Part shown: in pieces, positions 48,073 through 61,493 of the stretch
Layout: every line of letters begins with the position of its first letter
Position numbering within the stretch: position 1 is the stretch's first letter
NCBI GenBank assembly: GCA_022393335.1
Contig: JAJEKB010000237.1
Location: 169,215-233,214 of the forward strand
Direction: 5' to 3'
DNA: 64,000 nucleotides
From: Macrotrachela quadricornifera
Taxonomy: Eukaryota; Rotifera; Eurotatoria; Philodinida; Philodinidae
Made by a program: the position numbers and the translations under genes
The notes under the pieces: generated by a model
Seen by the model: the letters and a program-made list of their open reading frames with translations, nothing else
What the model was told of the DNA's origin: nothing
The model's database searches: none

Positions 48073-48216
48073 AAACTTTAGTTTTCATCGTAAAATATTT
48101 TCTATTAAGATTTGGCGTATAGTAAAGGTGTAGGTTAAGATTCAAGAAACAAAAAAATGAAGAGGAATAAGATTCAAATTTTGATGGAAGATATTTTACG
48201 ATGAAAACAAAAGTTT
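48073..48216. repeat. inverted repeat, two 42-bp arms
   Basis: Arm 48073-48114 and arm 48175-48216 are inverted copies with five mismatches; the core TTTTCATCGTAAAATAT is perfect. The spacer is 60 bp. No coding content. It is a MITE-like or fold-back remnant. Confidence 0.75.
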
Positions 48217-48577
48217 CTATTTTGAAACTATTTTCATCATAATATCATTAATTATAATGGAATGTTCATCTTTCTCTATCACATCAATCATATATTCTTG
48301 AACATCTTTAACATTATTATGAATATTATTGTTCTAAATAAAATCAATATTTCACACATTATAAATCAGTATTTCATTTGATTTAGTATCATTTTTATGT
48401 TTTAAACGTAAAAAAATACGAGAAGCTTTCAAAACAAGTAAAAAAACGTTGTCTTCCAGCTCGTCTTAGATATCCATTGTGTCTCGTTTCCGCTTTTGAT
48501 ACTACAGATTTCTTTTTAACCAATTAAAATATTTAATTGATATAGTAGACTTTATATTATAATATAATAATACTTTA

Positions 48578-48646
48578 AGTTTCTCAATGAGATGAAGTCC
48601 TTTTATAATGACAATAAATATGGACTGCACTGCTTAATGAGAAACT
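48578..48646. repeat. short hairpin repeat
   Basis: AGTTTCTCA...AGTCC (48578-48600) pairs with GGACT...TGAGAAACT (48622-48646), leaving a 21-nt loop and a few unpaired bases. It could be a small fold-back element or a structured transcript. Confidence 0.5.
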
Positions 48647-51434
48647 CAGATATCTTTAAACTTGATAGAATATCTAAACTTATCAATGTTATTACAATAA
48701 TACGTTAATATAACTTTCACAACGTATTATTACTTCTATCAATAAAATTTGAAAAGTTTTTAACTTGATAACGTCAATTTGATAAATTTTTTTAAAATTT
48801 TGAATGTAAAAATAATATCTGAAACAAATATTCAAAAATAAGAATTTCATAAGATTCAATCAAAAAAAGAACAACAAATAAAAACGGTTTTATTTAGATA
48901 TTATTAACAGTTTAATTTTTTTAAGTCGTTGTTATAAATGAATTCGTATAATTCAAAATAAATCGAGAGTCATTTTAAAACTTTTATCAAAAAAGTTTTT
49001 TTTTTAAATTAATATACTATCTAAATATAAATCTTATTCATTTTTTGTTTATGAACGTATTCTATTTATTGATAGTGAATAAAATAAATTTAAAAACAAT
49101 AGGATAAGTTTATGCAACATCCATTCTTGAAAAATAATTATTTATTTTAATTAACTAATGAAATGAAAATTGATATAATAAATTCTACTTCTAAAAGACC
49201 TTCATCAGTGCAATGGATATTCACTCATCATTTCATTATCTTTCTTGTTAATTATCAATCATCAGCTACACTTTCAGCTGTCAAACAGTTGTTATGTCAG
49301 AATAGTACCTAACTTTTCTTTCGTATTAATTATCTTAAAACGAAAAAAAAAACTTTTTAATTTTATTTGATTATTCTGTATTTTTAGACATTCAAAATTG
49401 TTCCATTTGCTTTATAAAAGTTTAATTAACATTTCTGAAAAAATATTGAATAAATAATAAATTCCTTCGAAACGTCTTTCTCGCTCCTCATTAAAAATGT
49501 TTGATGCAAGGTGAATTGAAGCATTCATATGTATTTTGCAAGCATCACCTAGAAATGAAGGTTCTCAGTTTGTTTACGAATGTCAAATATATGTTTATAG
49601 AGTAAGAAAAGAGCAAATACAACAAATAATTCTTTTGTATACCTAGTCTGAAAGTACAATTTTTCAGGAGTCTTCAAATGCTTTCTATTTATTAATAAAA
49701 TCTCCGAAGAATCTTCTTTTTTTTTTCATCTTTAACAAAATCAGTTCATTCGATGAAATCATAACCAATATGTTCTATTTTCTTTTTGTGCAATGACTTT
49801 CCGAATATTTTGTATATTATTTTAAAAAATTGAATAATGAATATTATGTGAAACTATTGTATACATCTATCTATGTTGTTCATGCTCTATCCTATAATTA
49901 GATTATGTATAATATTCATAATTGAATTGTCTAAAGAGAAAAAATGAGATTTAGAATAGGAAGCAAAGAACGGAATAAATACATTTATATTTGATTAATC
50001 TATTCTTGAAATAATACATCTAAATAACTTTTAGAGATAATCTTTTAAAGCTCACTAGAAGTAAAAATGTATATTTTTTCTCATCAATATACAATATAAC
50101 CTTGTTAAACAAATAGCAATTAATATTAATAATAAAAACAACAAGAAAAACTGTAATAGTTTGGTTTATTAGTACTAAAATATCTCATAAATTTGTTATT
50201 AATTCCCAAAAGAATATTATTTAATATTTCGATTTTGTGATTGAATATATCTTTTCTCATCTTTTTAAAATGTTTATACATATTTTTCACCTAATATTAA
50301 TCTATAGGGAAATCTAAAATATTCCAGATTCTACTTTTATTATTACCAAAATTAATCTATAGTTATAAAATTATATATTTCTTCTTTTTTTTTTTTGTTT
50401 TCTTATCATTATTCTTTAAAAAGCAAATTATATTACTTAAAAATAATGATGATCAAAGTTCGTTTGTACTGCATGCAATGAGATAATAGAAGAAAAAAAA
50501 AGAAACAATAGAATGAAAGCAAATATTAGTCGTTGGTTTTTTTTCTCTTTAGCTTATCTTTTATTCTGATAAAGATAAAAAGAAAGGAGAACTTTACTAA
50601 GAAAACAAATTTCATGATATTAACAGTCTTTATTAATTATCAAAATCTTAGAACAGGAAATTTTGTATTATGATCGTATATATACAACATCAATAAGACA
50701 TGATATTTTCCTTATAAAACTTATTTATTTAAAAAAATATTATCTTATATAAATCTCTTGATTTAAAAGAATAAATTTTGCATTCGAAATTGATTTATTT
50801 ATTTCAAAAAAAGAAAAAAAGATTCTGAGCAAAGAAACACACGATGCGTACATAATTATAATAAATAAAGACTCGTCAGCATCAAATAATATAATAGCAA
50901 ACAAAAATTATTTATATTTTGAATATGAAGTAACTATATATATATATGTTTTTCTTTGAAACACTCTGTTTCTCTGTCGTTTAAATGCACATAAATATAT
51001 AGAAGATCGTTTCTAATTCAATATACAAAAAAGCAATCAAAAAAAAAAAAGTGAATTTAATAACTTGTCATATTGTATGTTATAAATATTAATAATAAAG
51101 CGAAATAGATCGACTAGTAAGCCAAACACACAAAAAAAAACTGAGAGAAACTGTCACATGCACACATCTGACAACATATACAGACGAAACAGAAAAAAAA
51201 ATTTAAGAAAAAAGAAAGAAATATGGAATAGTGCATTATTCTATTATTTTTTAGTATTAATCGTGCAATTTCTTATTTTTACTGTCCATCTGACCTGACT
51301 AGAGAGGTCACAAATAAAGTCACTGGAGGATTTTTTTTCTAAACACACAAAGGATAAATACTATAGAGAACAAAAAAAAAATATGTATATATATATATAT
51401 ATATAAATAGAAAGTTTCGATTGTTGTATTTTGT

Positions 51435-51440
51435 TTTATT
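51435..51440 (-). promoter_or_regulatory. poly(A) signal of the G alpha gene
   Basis: AATAAA on the minus strand, 21 bp beyond the stop codon at 51462-51464, implying a very short 3' UTR if used. Confidence 0.45.
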
Positions 51441-51461
51441 CTTTTTTTCTTGAGCATGATT

Positions 51462-53010
51462 TTAATATAAACCACAACCACGAAGATTTAACGTAATAAT
51501 TACCTATAATAAAAATAATATTTAATTCCGAAAAAAAATAAAATAAATAACAAAATCTAATTTACATCAGTAACAGCATCAAATACAAACTGAACATTTT
51601 GTGTATCTGTTGCGCATGTATGATGACAATAAACTTCTTTTTGTGTTGATTTATTTTTAGCAACAAATTTTGCTTGAATATATTCAGCAGCTGGATCATA
51701 TTCATTTGGTCCTGTATAATCATCAAAACAAAGTGTTAATGGCGAACGTTTAATTTTTTCTTCGAATAAATCTTTTTTATTTAAAAACAATATTATTCCC
51801 GTATAAACAAACCTAAAAAAAGAATCGTTTTTCCATATATTAAAAAAAAATAAATATACAAAAGAAGACAAACCATTTATTATTACAAATACTATCAAAT
51901 AAACGTAATGATTCATGCATACGATTAGTTGATTCATCTTCATAAAGCACTTGATCATATTCTGATAATGCTACACAGAAAATAATTGCTGTTACATCTT
52001 CAAAACAATGAATCCTATTTTATTTTTTTGTAAAAATAAAAAAAAAATATTTAAATTTATTTTATTAATTAAATAAAGATTTTAAAAACAAACCATTTCT
52101 TTCTTTCTGATCTTTGTCCACCAACATCAAATAAACGAAAATTTAAATTTTTAAATGAAAAATTTATTTCAACAATTCCAGTTGTTTTAACACGTGTTCG
52201 TAATATATCTTGTTCATTAGGTAAAAAATCTGGTGAACCAATTCGATATAATTGATCAAGAAAATATTGTGCCGAATCATTTAATTGATATTCATTACTA
52301 CGTAAAAAACATTGTTGAACACCACTATCAGCCCATAAACGTTCCATTGATAATAATAATTCTTTATTAAAAGGTTCTGTATCTTTCATACGTTGTATTA
52401 CTTCAAGAACACGTTGAGCATCACTTTCTCTTTCAACTGATGCAAATTGTATATTAAGCATATTCATAGCTCGTATTATAGCTCCTAATGATTGTATTGT
52501 ATTTGAATAAACAACTGGACGATACTGTTCAAATTCTTCTTTTGTATAACCATGTTGATGAATTATACGCATTTGTTTAACAATTGTTGATTTACCAGAT
52601 TCACCAGCACCTAAATATTTCAATAAAAAAAAAACAATATATATATATATATTTAAAGTTTTTTTCGTTTGATTTTATATACCAAGTAATAAAAGTTTAA
52701 CATCTTTTGCTGCTCGTTCAGCATCTTCTTTTATCAAACGATCAAGGGCTTTGCTGTACTATAACAAAAAAAATAAATAAACAAATTTTTATTATTTTAT
52801 GATATGTTAAATTATTAGAAAAGCATTTTAATTTTATAAAAAAAAAATGTGTTTTTGTTAATCAATTAAAGGCAAAATTGTTATATAATCTTACTCTTAA
52901 ATAACCTTCAAAATTAAAGAATAAAATAATAAATAAAATCTCCTTGACATAACTAAAAACTATCTTACTTCTTTTTGTCTTTTTTCGTCTTGACTTGTCG
53001 CACAACCCAT
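51462..53010 (-). CDS. GNAO1: G protein alpha subunit, Go class
   Basis: Membrane-anchored GTPase coupling seven-transmembrane receptors to effectors. Six exons (53010-52969, 52758-52683, 52610-52094, 52014-51874, 51812-51566, 51503-51462) give 354 aa, exactly the length of human Go alpha. Met-Gly-Cys at the start gives the myristoylation (G2) and palmitoylation (C3) sites. Nucleotide-binding motifs: P-loop GAGESGKST (about residue 40), [11 protein letters not shown] (switch I), [12 protein letters not shown] (switch II), NKKD, TCATDT. The C-terminus LRGCGLY is the Go signature with the pertussis-toxin cysteine four from the end. [13 protein letters not shown] also fits Go better than Gi. The last 42-nt exon is separated by a 62-nt intron; without it the frame ends falsely in VTDVN. 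An acceptor-like TTCAG lies one base before the ATG. It is divergent from KIAA0930. Confidence 0.96.
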
Positions 53011-53423
53011 TCTGAATATTTATTCTTAATTTAATATAAATAAAATATGAAATAATTCATTTGTACATTTAAAATGGAAAAGTTTATTGGCTTTCTTATT
53101 TTATATGAATAATCATAAAATAAGTTATAATAAAACGCCATTTTTTTGTTCGTCAATGATTCAGCATATTATGATTGACAAATGTTTAGATGTTTTAAAA
53201 AAATGCATTTAGAAAAAAGAAAATATATATGAAATAAAAACAAAATAATAAAAATTTTTTTTAAATAAAATTAAAAAAAAAATTCTTTAAGATATTGTTT
53301 TTCTTTTATTTAATAATTTTTATTTATCTATTAATCGTTAATTTTTTCACGAATAAAATCTATTGAACGATTTAATTTTTTTTTTCTTTTTGCGTTATTC
53401 ATTTTTATTGAATTTATATAAAA
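53011..53423. promoter_or_regulatory. divergent promoter region between Go alpha and KIAA0930
   Basis: A 413-bp AT-rich interval between two start codons pointing away from each other, so it probably contains both promoters. No individual element can be assigned. Confidence 0.5.
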
Positions 53424-55172
53424 ATGACTTTAACTATTCAAAATTTGATTTCATCTATGATTGATGAAAGAAAAAAATCAAAATCTGATGAAGGTAATTT
53501 TCAATTTAGCTCTTTTTTTTTATATGAAAAAAAAACATAATCTAAAGATTTTATTTAGATGATGATTTTGTACTTATTCAACAAGTAAATAATCAATGGC
53601 CAAATTTATTTGACATCTATTTTTTATCACCAACAACACGTCTTGCTCAAACATCAACTAGTACAACAAGTGATGATGATCTTATTTTCTATGTAACACG
53701 TAGAATTCATGATGAGTTTCCACATATATCGGTTAGTTTTTTTTTAATAAAATATATTTAAATGGATTAAAATATTATTTGTAGCATTCAGTTAAAGTTT
53801 TTCGTCACCATGATACAAAACGTCGACCAAAATTAGTAAAAATTTTTATTTAAAAAAAATTATTATTTTTTTTCGAAAATTTTATTTAATTTTAGGGTTT
53901 ATCAGAATATGATTGGGAAGAAACAACAAATCTTAATTTTGTTCTTCATCAATTTGATTATACAGTAACAACAGCTGTTTGTATTAAAACAAGTAATAAA
54001 CATCTACAAATTATTAAACGTTTATCAACAGTAAAACAAAAACGAAAAGAAATTTATTTATTTAAAAAATAATTTTTTTTTATTTTGATTTTTTTTAGAG
54101 AGTTTATGCAAGTCCATCACGTCGTGATATGGAAAATAAAGGAATAGAAGAAAAAATAACATATCCACATATTTATTTTACTGTTGATAATTTTGAAGAT
54201 GTAAAAAAAATTTCTTATATAAACAAATAAATAAATTGTTATTTTTCTAGACTTTTTGTGAAATGGTTGTGAACGAAGGTCAGATGGTATGTGTTGAATT
54301 AATAGCAAAAAATCCTGTTTTAAATGAAGCTAAAGTATTATTTCTTGGTTCAATTAAATATGAAGCTTTAAAAAAAGTTTATGAAACTCGTGTATATATT
54401 TATATGATATTTAAAAGAAAATTTTAAAAATTTAAAGAATTTTTTAGGCTACAACAGGTACTCGTGTTGCTCAACGAATATCATTAGGAATGTATACAAA
54501 ACAACGAGTAGAATTTGTTAGAATGCGTGGACCAAATGTAAATTTTAATTTTGTAGAAAAATAAATTATATTTAATAAGAATATATTATAGGGTAAAGGT
54601 CACGCAGAAATGGCTGTTAGTCGATATCGATCGAATCAATCAGGTACATCAACACCTGAATTAAATGCAACAACACCTGTAACTAATGGTCCTGATGAAG
54701 AAAATGTTTGTATAACAGAAAAAAAAAAACGAAAAATTTTTTTGTAAAATTGTTTTTTTCTTTTATAGTGGAATAAACGTCGTACAAATGAGAATAATTC
54801 GACTAGTGAAGAAATTCCACCAATTTTAAGACATCAACAACAGCAACAACAAAATGCATCTAATGTAGGAACACCTGAAGTTGAATCAACTGATATTCGA
54901 CAAGGTTATTTTCAGAAAAAAATTAATCTTTTTATTATTATTATTTATTATATTTTGTTTTTAAAGAATTATCTGATTATAATAGCGGTTTTCTTGGTCG
55001 TACATTAAATCAAGCTATGAGTTGGGTACGTGGTTCAAATTCCCCTATTAATCCATCAAATGGAACACTTCCACTACAAACATGCCTTACATATTTAACA
55101 TTACCTTGTCAATCAATTGTGAAAGATATTCTTGAATCAAATTCAGCACCTCTACTTACATCATTTCAATAA
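53424..55172 (+). CDS. KIAA0930: KIAA0930 (C22orf9) homologue
   Basis: A conserved animal protein of unknown biochemical function. Ten exons (53424-53493, 53559-53731, 53785-53835, 53896-54030, 54099-54200, 54251-54391, 54448-54537, 54592-54705, 54769-54904, 54967-55172) give 405 aa (human 404). Family landmarks: DDLIFYVTRRI, DYTVTTAVCIKT, VYASPSRRDMENKG, ITYPHIYFTVDNFED, EGQMVCVELIAKNP, GSIKYEALKKVYETR, VEFVRMRGPN and GKGHAEMAVSR, then a variable Ser/Thr/Gln-rich linker, and a C-terminal LTYLTLPCQSIVKDIL. No membrane segment. The linker (about residues 270-340) is shorter than in human and has a small Gln run. No acceptor-like site precedes the ATG, unlike most genes in this window. Confidence 0.92.
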
Positions 55173-55342
55173 TCCAAAGATATTAAAAAAAGCATTATGT
55201 GAACACTTTCATTTTTTTTTTTCTATTTTCTTTATATATGTGTAATTTTTCTTCCATTGTATAGCGTTCATGTTAGATATCTGTGCAATATTCCTTTTTT
55301 TCTATTTCATTCCAATCCAGATTTTGTTTTTTTTAATTGGAA

Positions 55343-55348
55343 AATAAA
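55343..55348 (+). promoter_or_regulatory. poly(A) signal of KIAA0930
   Basis: AATAAA 171 bp after the stop codon, downstream of a T-rich tract. Confidence 0.5.
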
Positions 55349-58300
55349 CAGTGATTTTATATATATATATACACACACATCGATATTGTATTTTTTAAAT
55401 GTTAATTTTTTAAAATTTTTTTAATTCTTAAGATAAAAATTATACTTTCATGGATATCGTAAATTTGTCTTTTATTATTCGTTACAATTCTAGATTAATT
55501 CGAGAATATTTATCCATCATTTTCGGTTGCAAAAAAATACAATTAAATGAGACAAAATTTTTAAAATTATCTAGAACTAAATTATTAAACTTTATATTAT
55601 TCATTCTTATTAGCATGATTGATCTATAAATTGCTTTGATTTTAATTTATCTGCGCAAGATAAAAGAGAAATAAAATATCTTTTAATGGTAAGAGCATTA
55701 TTTATATGCATACTATGAGAAGTTCTCATGTTTCGTCTTTCATTCAGGAAATCTATATTCAATATTGAGTTGTGAATTTATGCTCGTCAGATATTTGATA
55801 TATATCAAAGTTTCGAATTATAATTTAACACAATGCAGTAATGACGTAAGTTATTAAAATATTCTATTCATAAAAATTCGAACTTTAATTTTTAAATTTA
55901 AAAAAAACAAAATTAATCACCGCTATGAATATTACTTTATATTAACTTTTAACATAATTTACGCATCAATTAAATTAAATCATTCTAGTTTTCCATTAAA
56001 TTTTATGTAATAAATATATGGTGTTTTTAATATAACATCAATTTTATCCATAGATCTTATAGTATGCATGGGTTAGTTTTAACCAGCATCATTTAATGCA
56101 TTGATAAGTCCTATTCGATATTAAAAAGAATTTTTCAACGAAGACTCAAAACTGAATTTTTAACCACTGAAACATATTTTAAACTTTCACTTCAAGATCT
56201 AATGTCACGAAAGAAGTGTGACTATGCAAATATTCTTTTTAAATATCATATGTAAAGTTTTTCTCTATCAATATATGCCGCCATATACTGCTTTAATTGA
56301 TTGCTCATCGTTTTATCGTTTCTATGTAAATTCAATTACTAAAATTGAGCGAAAATCTGGAAATAATCTCATTAGAAAAGTCACTATAAAACATCGTAAT
56401 CGATGAATAAATTTCTTTAATGTATGGATATTTAATACATATTCAATATATCAACAACAAAAGTGTTAGGATTAAATAGTTCTCATTGAGTTAACTAACA
56501 TTCAAATTTTGTTGATCAGAAGAAAACATAAATATTGAAAAATTTTTCTTATTGATTCTAATACAGCAAAAGACTTTCTATCAAATAAATATATCTGCAC
56601 TGAAAGGAATATTATTTCAGATAGAAATGCAATCTTTTAAAGAGTCCTTCATATCGTTTTTATTTTTTCACTATCTTGAAAATCAAATATTATATTCATC
56701 ATCTGCACATTTACTTTTAACGCTTGAGAATATCTTTAGATGGAATAGATAGTTTACAATACTTAAGAAAAAAACATCCAGGTATGAAAATCTTACTATG
56801 ATATCCATCCTCATCCTCACAACATGTTTCTTTGGCATAACTTCGGTTTTGAATCTTCTTTGAAAAATTCTTTTTGATAACGAGCGGAAGTTTTTCAATA
56901 CATCAAATAATATTGAAAGTAAATATAAAATGACACTTCTGATCTTGACATAAAAGCAAGATTTTAATGAATTGAATATGTTTTCGACAGCATATTCTAT
57001 TTGCATAATTCTCTAATGCTGTTATCTAAAAAGAAAAGAGTTCTCAGATTTGATTAATCATCAAATTCGTCTTAGTTAATTGGTTTGGACAAAGAAACAC
57101 ATACACTCAGTTTTTTTATGTAGATCATCTAAACACTTCTCTCTTTCACAATACAAAATATTGTCAAAAAAGAAGTTGAATTACTTTCAAAAATAGAATG
57201 TATTCAGTATGAATGATTTATATCATCAATACTTGACTGTTTCATTAATACAAAGAATATAGCTTGTTGCGTTAAAATCGATCGATTTAACATTGAGAAA
57301 CATGTATGAAGTTATTTTTCAAGCTAATTTCAAAACTGAATTCCCTCCGGTAATTTCCTTAGATCAAGTTTCTCTTGTTTCTATCGTTTCTCACCTTGGA
57401 TTATTCTCATTTATAGAGGCTGCTTATTTCAGATTGGCTAACAATATTCTGCATTTTGACTGGTTTGATAGACAGATAAACATACAAACCCACTCGTGCA
57501 TAATAACCTTCCTCTATTCCAGAAAAGAGAATTATGAGAGAAGCTTATCAATGTAAACTACATTGTCTAAATATGTTCTTATTATATGTCAGATTGTTGT
57601 TTTGTTTTAGAAATTTGATATACTTAAAAAAGAAAAAAGTAATTTCGATGGGCTGTGTATTTGATATTATGATATCTTTAGTAGTTAAAATTATAGTAGA
57701 TATTTCTTTCGCTAGTCTTTGTGATTTATTATTTTTTAATCTGGCGAACTTAACGACATCACATCTGTTGATTATTTTTATTTTTTTAGACTATTGTACT
57801 AACAACGATATGTTCCGCTTTATGGTTCAGGTAGTGATTAGCATTAATATTGACGTTCATTCGAATTTAACAAATATGAAAGATACACTATAATCATATA
57901 CTGAATAAAAAGTTGCCAATTATGAATATTGTAATCTAATGGAAAATGTTTGCTTATCAGACTTAGCTTTTATACAAACCGAAATTATTCATTATAATGT
58001 AAGTACTTCTGATTACCATGATTTTCTTCTTTGTTGCTCTATTACTAATTTCTTTGATTTTTATGATCTAGAAATTTAATCTATATTATTGTATAGCAGA
58101 TTAAAACATATCAATTAGTGTGTATTATCCTCTATCTTATGTATTGGTGAGCAGGAATTGTTTTCTACCTATTCTACCAATACATTCTTATCTTTTTGGC
58201 TTACTTTAGACTAACAATTTTTATTATAAAATGATAACAGAAAATAATGAACATCACCACTCAACTATCAAGAAAAATATCCAAGGGGTTTTTTATAACA

Positions 58301-60014
58301 TATTAATTATGTTTAAGTTGGTCTAATATCAGCATAGTGGATAATGTATTGTTTAAAATTATCGATATTAATACAATGTGTATGTCAATGAAACTGAACA
58401 TAAAGTCAAAACTATCGAATATATTAAATAATTGACTTCTTTATATTCATATTTTTAATTAAAAAATTTAGTATTCTATGTAAATCTTTTTTATATACTC
58501 GAATAGTATTTCTCTTAAAAAAATAAAGAACTTATTTTGTTCTTTTGTTTTTTCATTCATTGATTTTATTAGTCTCTCATTAAAAAAAAAAGATCAAGAA
58601 AATTGTATAAAAATTATCTATGAGAAACATATATAGTTTAAATTTTTTTTTAAACTAGAATGTAGCAAAATATATATATTGAAAGTTTATTGAACCTATT
58701 GGTCTAGTAAAAATCATGTTGATAAGAAAAATTAAACAGCAAAACTTATGAGATTTAGATAGATATTGAAAGAGTTTAAGTGTATTTAATATTAGTACTA
58801 TTTATATTTAGTTTTTGTTTACGATTATCAAATCAAGAGCTGTTAGCGTAATCTTAGTAGGATTAAAATGTAAAACATAATATACTTTTTGTTGCTGATA
58901 CCCTAAAAAGTCGTCTTTTTTTGTATATCTGCGTAAACTTCAACAGGGATATATTCCATAAATGCATTAACAAAATTTGAATTTTATATGATCTTTCATA
59001 GTAACTTGAACCCGTCTATCACAGTATTGGACAGTCTTCAGATCAGCTTTTTCATGCCCTATGATGGTCTCGAAAGTTTGCCTGTGATCGATAATTAATC
59101 AATTATATACGAATTAATCAATTAATTAAGACGTTTTTCATGATGTGTGATCGATAATTTGTTAATTAGATACCAATTAATTAATTAAAATGTCTGTCAC
59201 GAACTATGGGGGCGAAGGAAATGGGTGCAAATTTCAGCCTCTATAAACTTCAATATCCTTTTTAGATTGCGTTTCATAAAAGAAAGAAAAGTAACTGTAG
59301 GATGAGACGGATGGTTCTAACAAAGTAAAAAGATGATATATATTAATGTAGATTTTTCTGAAAATATCAATCAGAAATTTTTTTAAATACCTTCGAATAA
59401 CTAACTACAGGGTAAAGGCTTACAAATATTTTCCTTTAGAAAGTAAAATATGTATGATATAAGCTTGTATAAAATCCAATAAAAAAAATCAGTAGTTTAA
59501 CTATTCATATTTTGCATGATATTTTTATATAATATCTTATCAAAATTATTTATTCGATTTTAGATTTAAAGTTAGTTATTGCATAGAAAAACATGAAATT
59601 TATTCAACCTACACAAGGTTCATCTTTTTCACTTGTTCCGTTTGAGAATATAGGCATTTTTCTTGAAAACTTTAAATTAATCATATAACAATAAGATGGT
59701 CTTCTTTTAGAAAAAGGCTTCAAAAGAAGTTAACAATTATATTAAATCCATTGTTAATATTTGTTTTTTGTATTATTTTCTATCAATTTTAGGATTAAAT
59801 CAAACAGATAGAAACTCTGTTAATAATCAAATTTCTACAAACATAACAACAAAGATCAAATACTTTTTTTTTGTAGTAACCGATTTAATTTAACAAAAGA
59901 AGATATGAAAAATATCCAATGTGAATATTATAATTAATGATCAAATGAATATACAATTTAAAAATTTATTTTCATTATTTTTTCATTAAAATAAAAATTT
60001 TATGGTTTTAGATA
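55349..60014. other. gene-poor interval, no gene recognised
   Basis: Overlapping plus frames at 57293-57556 and 57534-57893 encode hydrophobic, low-complexity peptides with no family resemblance. A minus frame at 56683-57006 is similar. None has a supporting splice pattern. A diverged tandem duplication lies at 59085-59210. TTTTAG at 60010-60011 is acceptor-like and belongs to the next gene. Confidence 0.45.
59085..59210. repeat. diverged tandem duplication, period 63 bp
   Basis: TGATCGATAATT at 59085 recurs at 59148, each followed by AATTAAT-rich palindromic sequence and then a similar GACGTTTTTCATGA / ATGTCTGTCACGA segment. There are two copies only. Confidence 0.65.
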
Positions 60015-61493
60015 ATGGTTTCTAGACACTCGAGTAATGATAGTACTGATCAACAATATTTTCAATCATATGATAAATTTCAAATTCATGAATTAATGTT
60101 ACGTGACCGTCCACGTGTTACTGCATATTATGATGCTATTATGAATAATAAACATTTATTTGAAAATAAGGTATTTTTATAATTTATATCAATAAAATAT
60201 ATTTGAAAAAAAAATAACAACAAAATTAGGTTGTTCTTGATGTTGGTTGTGGAACAGGAATATTAAGTATGTTTGCTGCTAGAGCTGGTGCTAAATATGT
60301 TTATGGTGTTGATGCTTGTCCAAACATATGTCATTTAGCTGAAGAATTAATCAAATGTAATCGTTTACAGGAAAAAATTCAAATTATTAATAAACGTATT
60401 GAAGATATTGAAAATTTTCCTGAAAATATTGATATTATTATTAGTGAATGGATGGGTAAGTTTACAAGAAGAAATAAAAAAATATTAAATAAATTTATTT
60501 AGGTTTTTATCTTTTTCATGAAAGTATGCTTGAATCAATAATATATGCTCGTGATAATTTTCTTGATTTATCATCTCGAAATTATGATATAACACCTGAA
60601 CAAGACGAATCAATCAGAGTTTTTCCATCACATGCTTATTTGGTTTGTTATTATTTATAATATTAAATAATATATATATATATAATATTTAGTACTGTGC
60701 ACCATTTGTTGATCAACATATACGTATTGAATCAAATACAATGTGGAATGATTATTTTGATCTTAATATGTCACCTATTGTGCCATATATTAAAAATTCT
60801 AATCTCAATGAATGTATTATTGAAACAATTGAACCATCTCAAATTGTTCATGAAGCTCAACTTATACAATCAATTGATCTTCGTACTATTCGAATTGATG
60901 ATCTTCGTACAATGCGTTCATTTTGTGAATTTGATATAGATAATACGTGTATTATATCAGGTTTTTGTTTTTGGTTTGATTGTTATTTTTCTTCAAATAA
61001 TAATTCATCTATATTACGATCAACACGTTTAACAACAAGTCCATATTCAGCAAAAACACATTGGAAACAAACACTTGTCTTTTTACCTGAAGATATTTAT
61101 CCATTAAAAGGTGATACTATACCAGTTGATATTAAACTAAGACAATCATCAGAAAATCGAGGACAATATCAATTAACTATATTTATTAAAAAAATCAAAG
61201 AAAAAGTAACAAATAATAATTATCTTAATGTTGATGATGAAAATTCCAATAATGAATTAAATAGTCGAAGAAGACAAAGACGACGTTCATCAACAATTTC
61301 ATCAGATAAAAGAATAATTATTGATAATATTTCAATGGATATATCAAAAAATAGTACTAGTAGTAATAGTGATGATGATGATGATGATTATAAAAATTTA
61401 AATGAACATCCTATTCCATGTTCATGTGATCGTGATAGATGCAAATTAATTAAAACAATTGTTGAAAAATATAATCAAAATATAATGGAATAA
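60015..61493 (+). CDS. type I protein arginine N-methyltransferase (PRMT6/PRMT1-like)
   Basis: Transfers methyl groups from S-adenosylmethionine to arginine in histones and RNA-binding proteins. Exons 60015-60170, 60230-60455, 60503-60642, 60693-61493 give 440 aa. Motifs: [20 protein letters not shown] (N-terminal helix), motif [21 protein letters not shown] (about residue 53), the double-E loop [14 protein letters not shown] with both catalytic glutamates, and the THW loop [10 protein letters not shown] (about residue 296). HESML and the FWF stretch before the THW loop lean towards PRMT6, but the class cannot be fixed by eye. Odd points are an insertion of about 15 residues after YARDNFL, and a C-terminal extension of about 100 residues rich in Arg, Ser and Asp with a final Cys-containing segment. 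TTTTAG lies 3 nt before the ATG. MAP3K4 starts 199 bp downstream on the same strand. Confidence 0.9.

Larger units (their letters stand above)
46478..51461. other. long gene-poor interval with small inverted repeats
   Basis: No gene is recognised in about 5 kb. Frames at 47198-47645 (+) lack family resemblance. The interval contains inverted repeats at 48073-48216 and 48578-48646 and AATAATACG/CGTATTATT near 48700-48733. A TA run lies at about 51385-51405. TTTATT at 51435-51440 is the probable minus-strand poly(A) signal of the G alpha gene. Confidence 0.5.

Noticed and set aside
51557..51565. Apparent C-terminus VTDVN-stop of the G alpha protein
   Set aside because: The stop lies in an intron. 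A GTAAAT donor follows VTD, and a 42-nt exon at 51462-51503 restores the Go ending LRGCGLY at the exact family length.
57293..57893. Overlapping plus-strand hydrophobic frames
   Set aside because: They overlap in different frames, have low-complexity composition and resemble no family.
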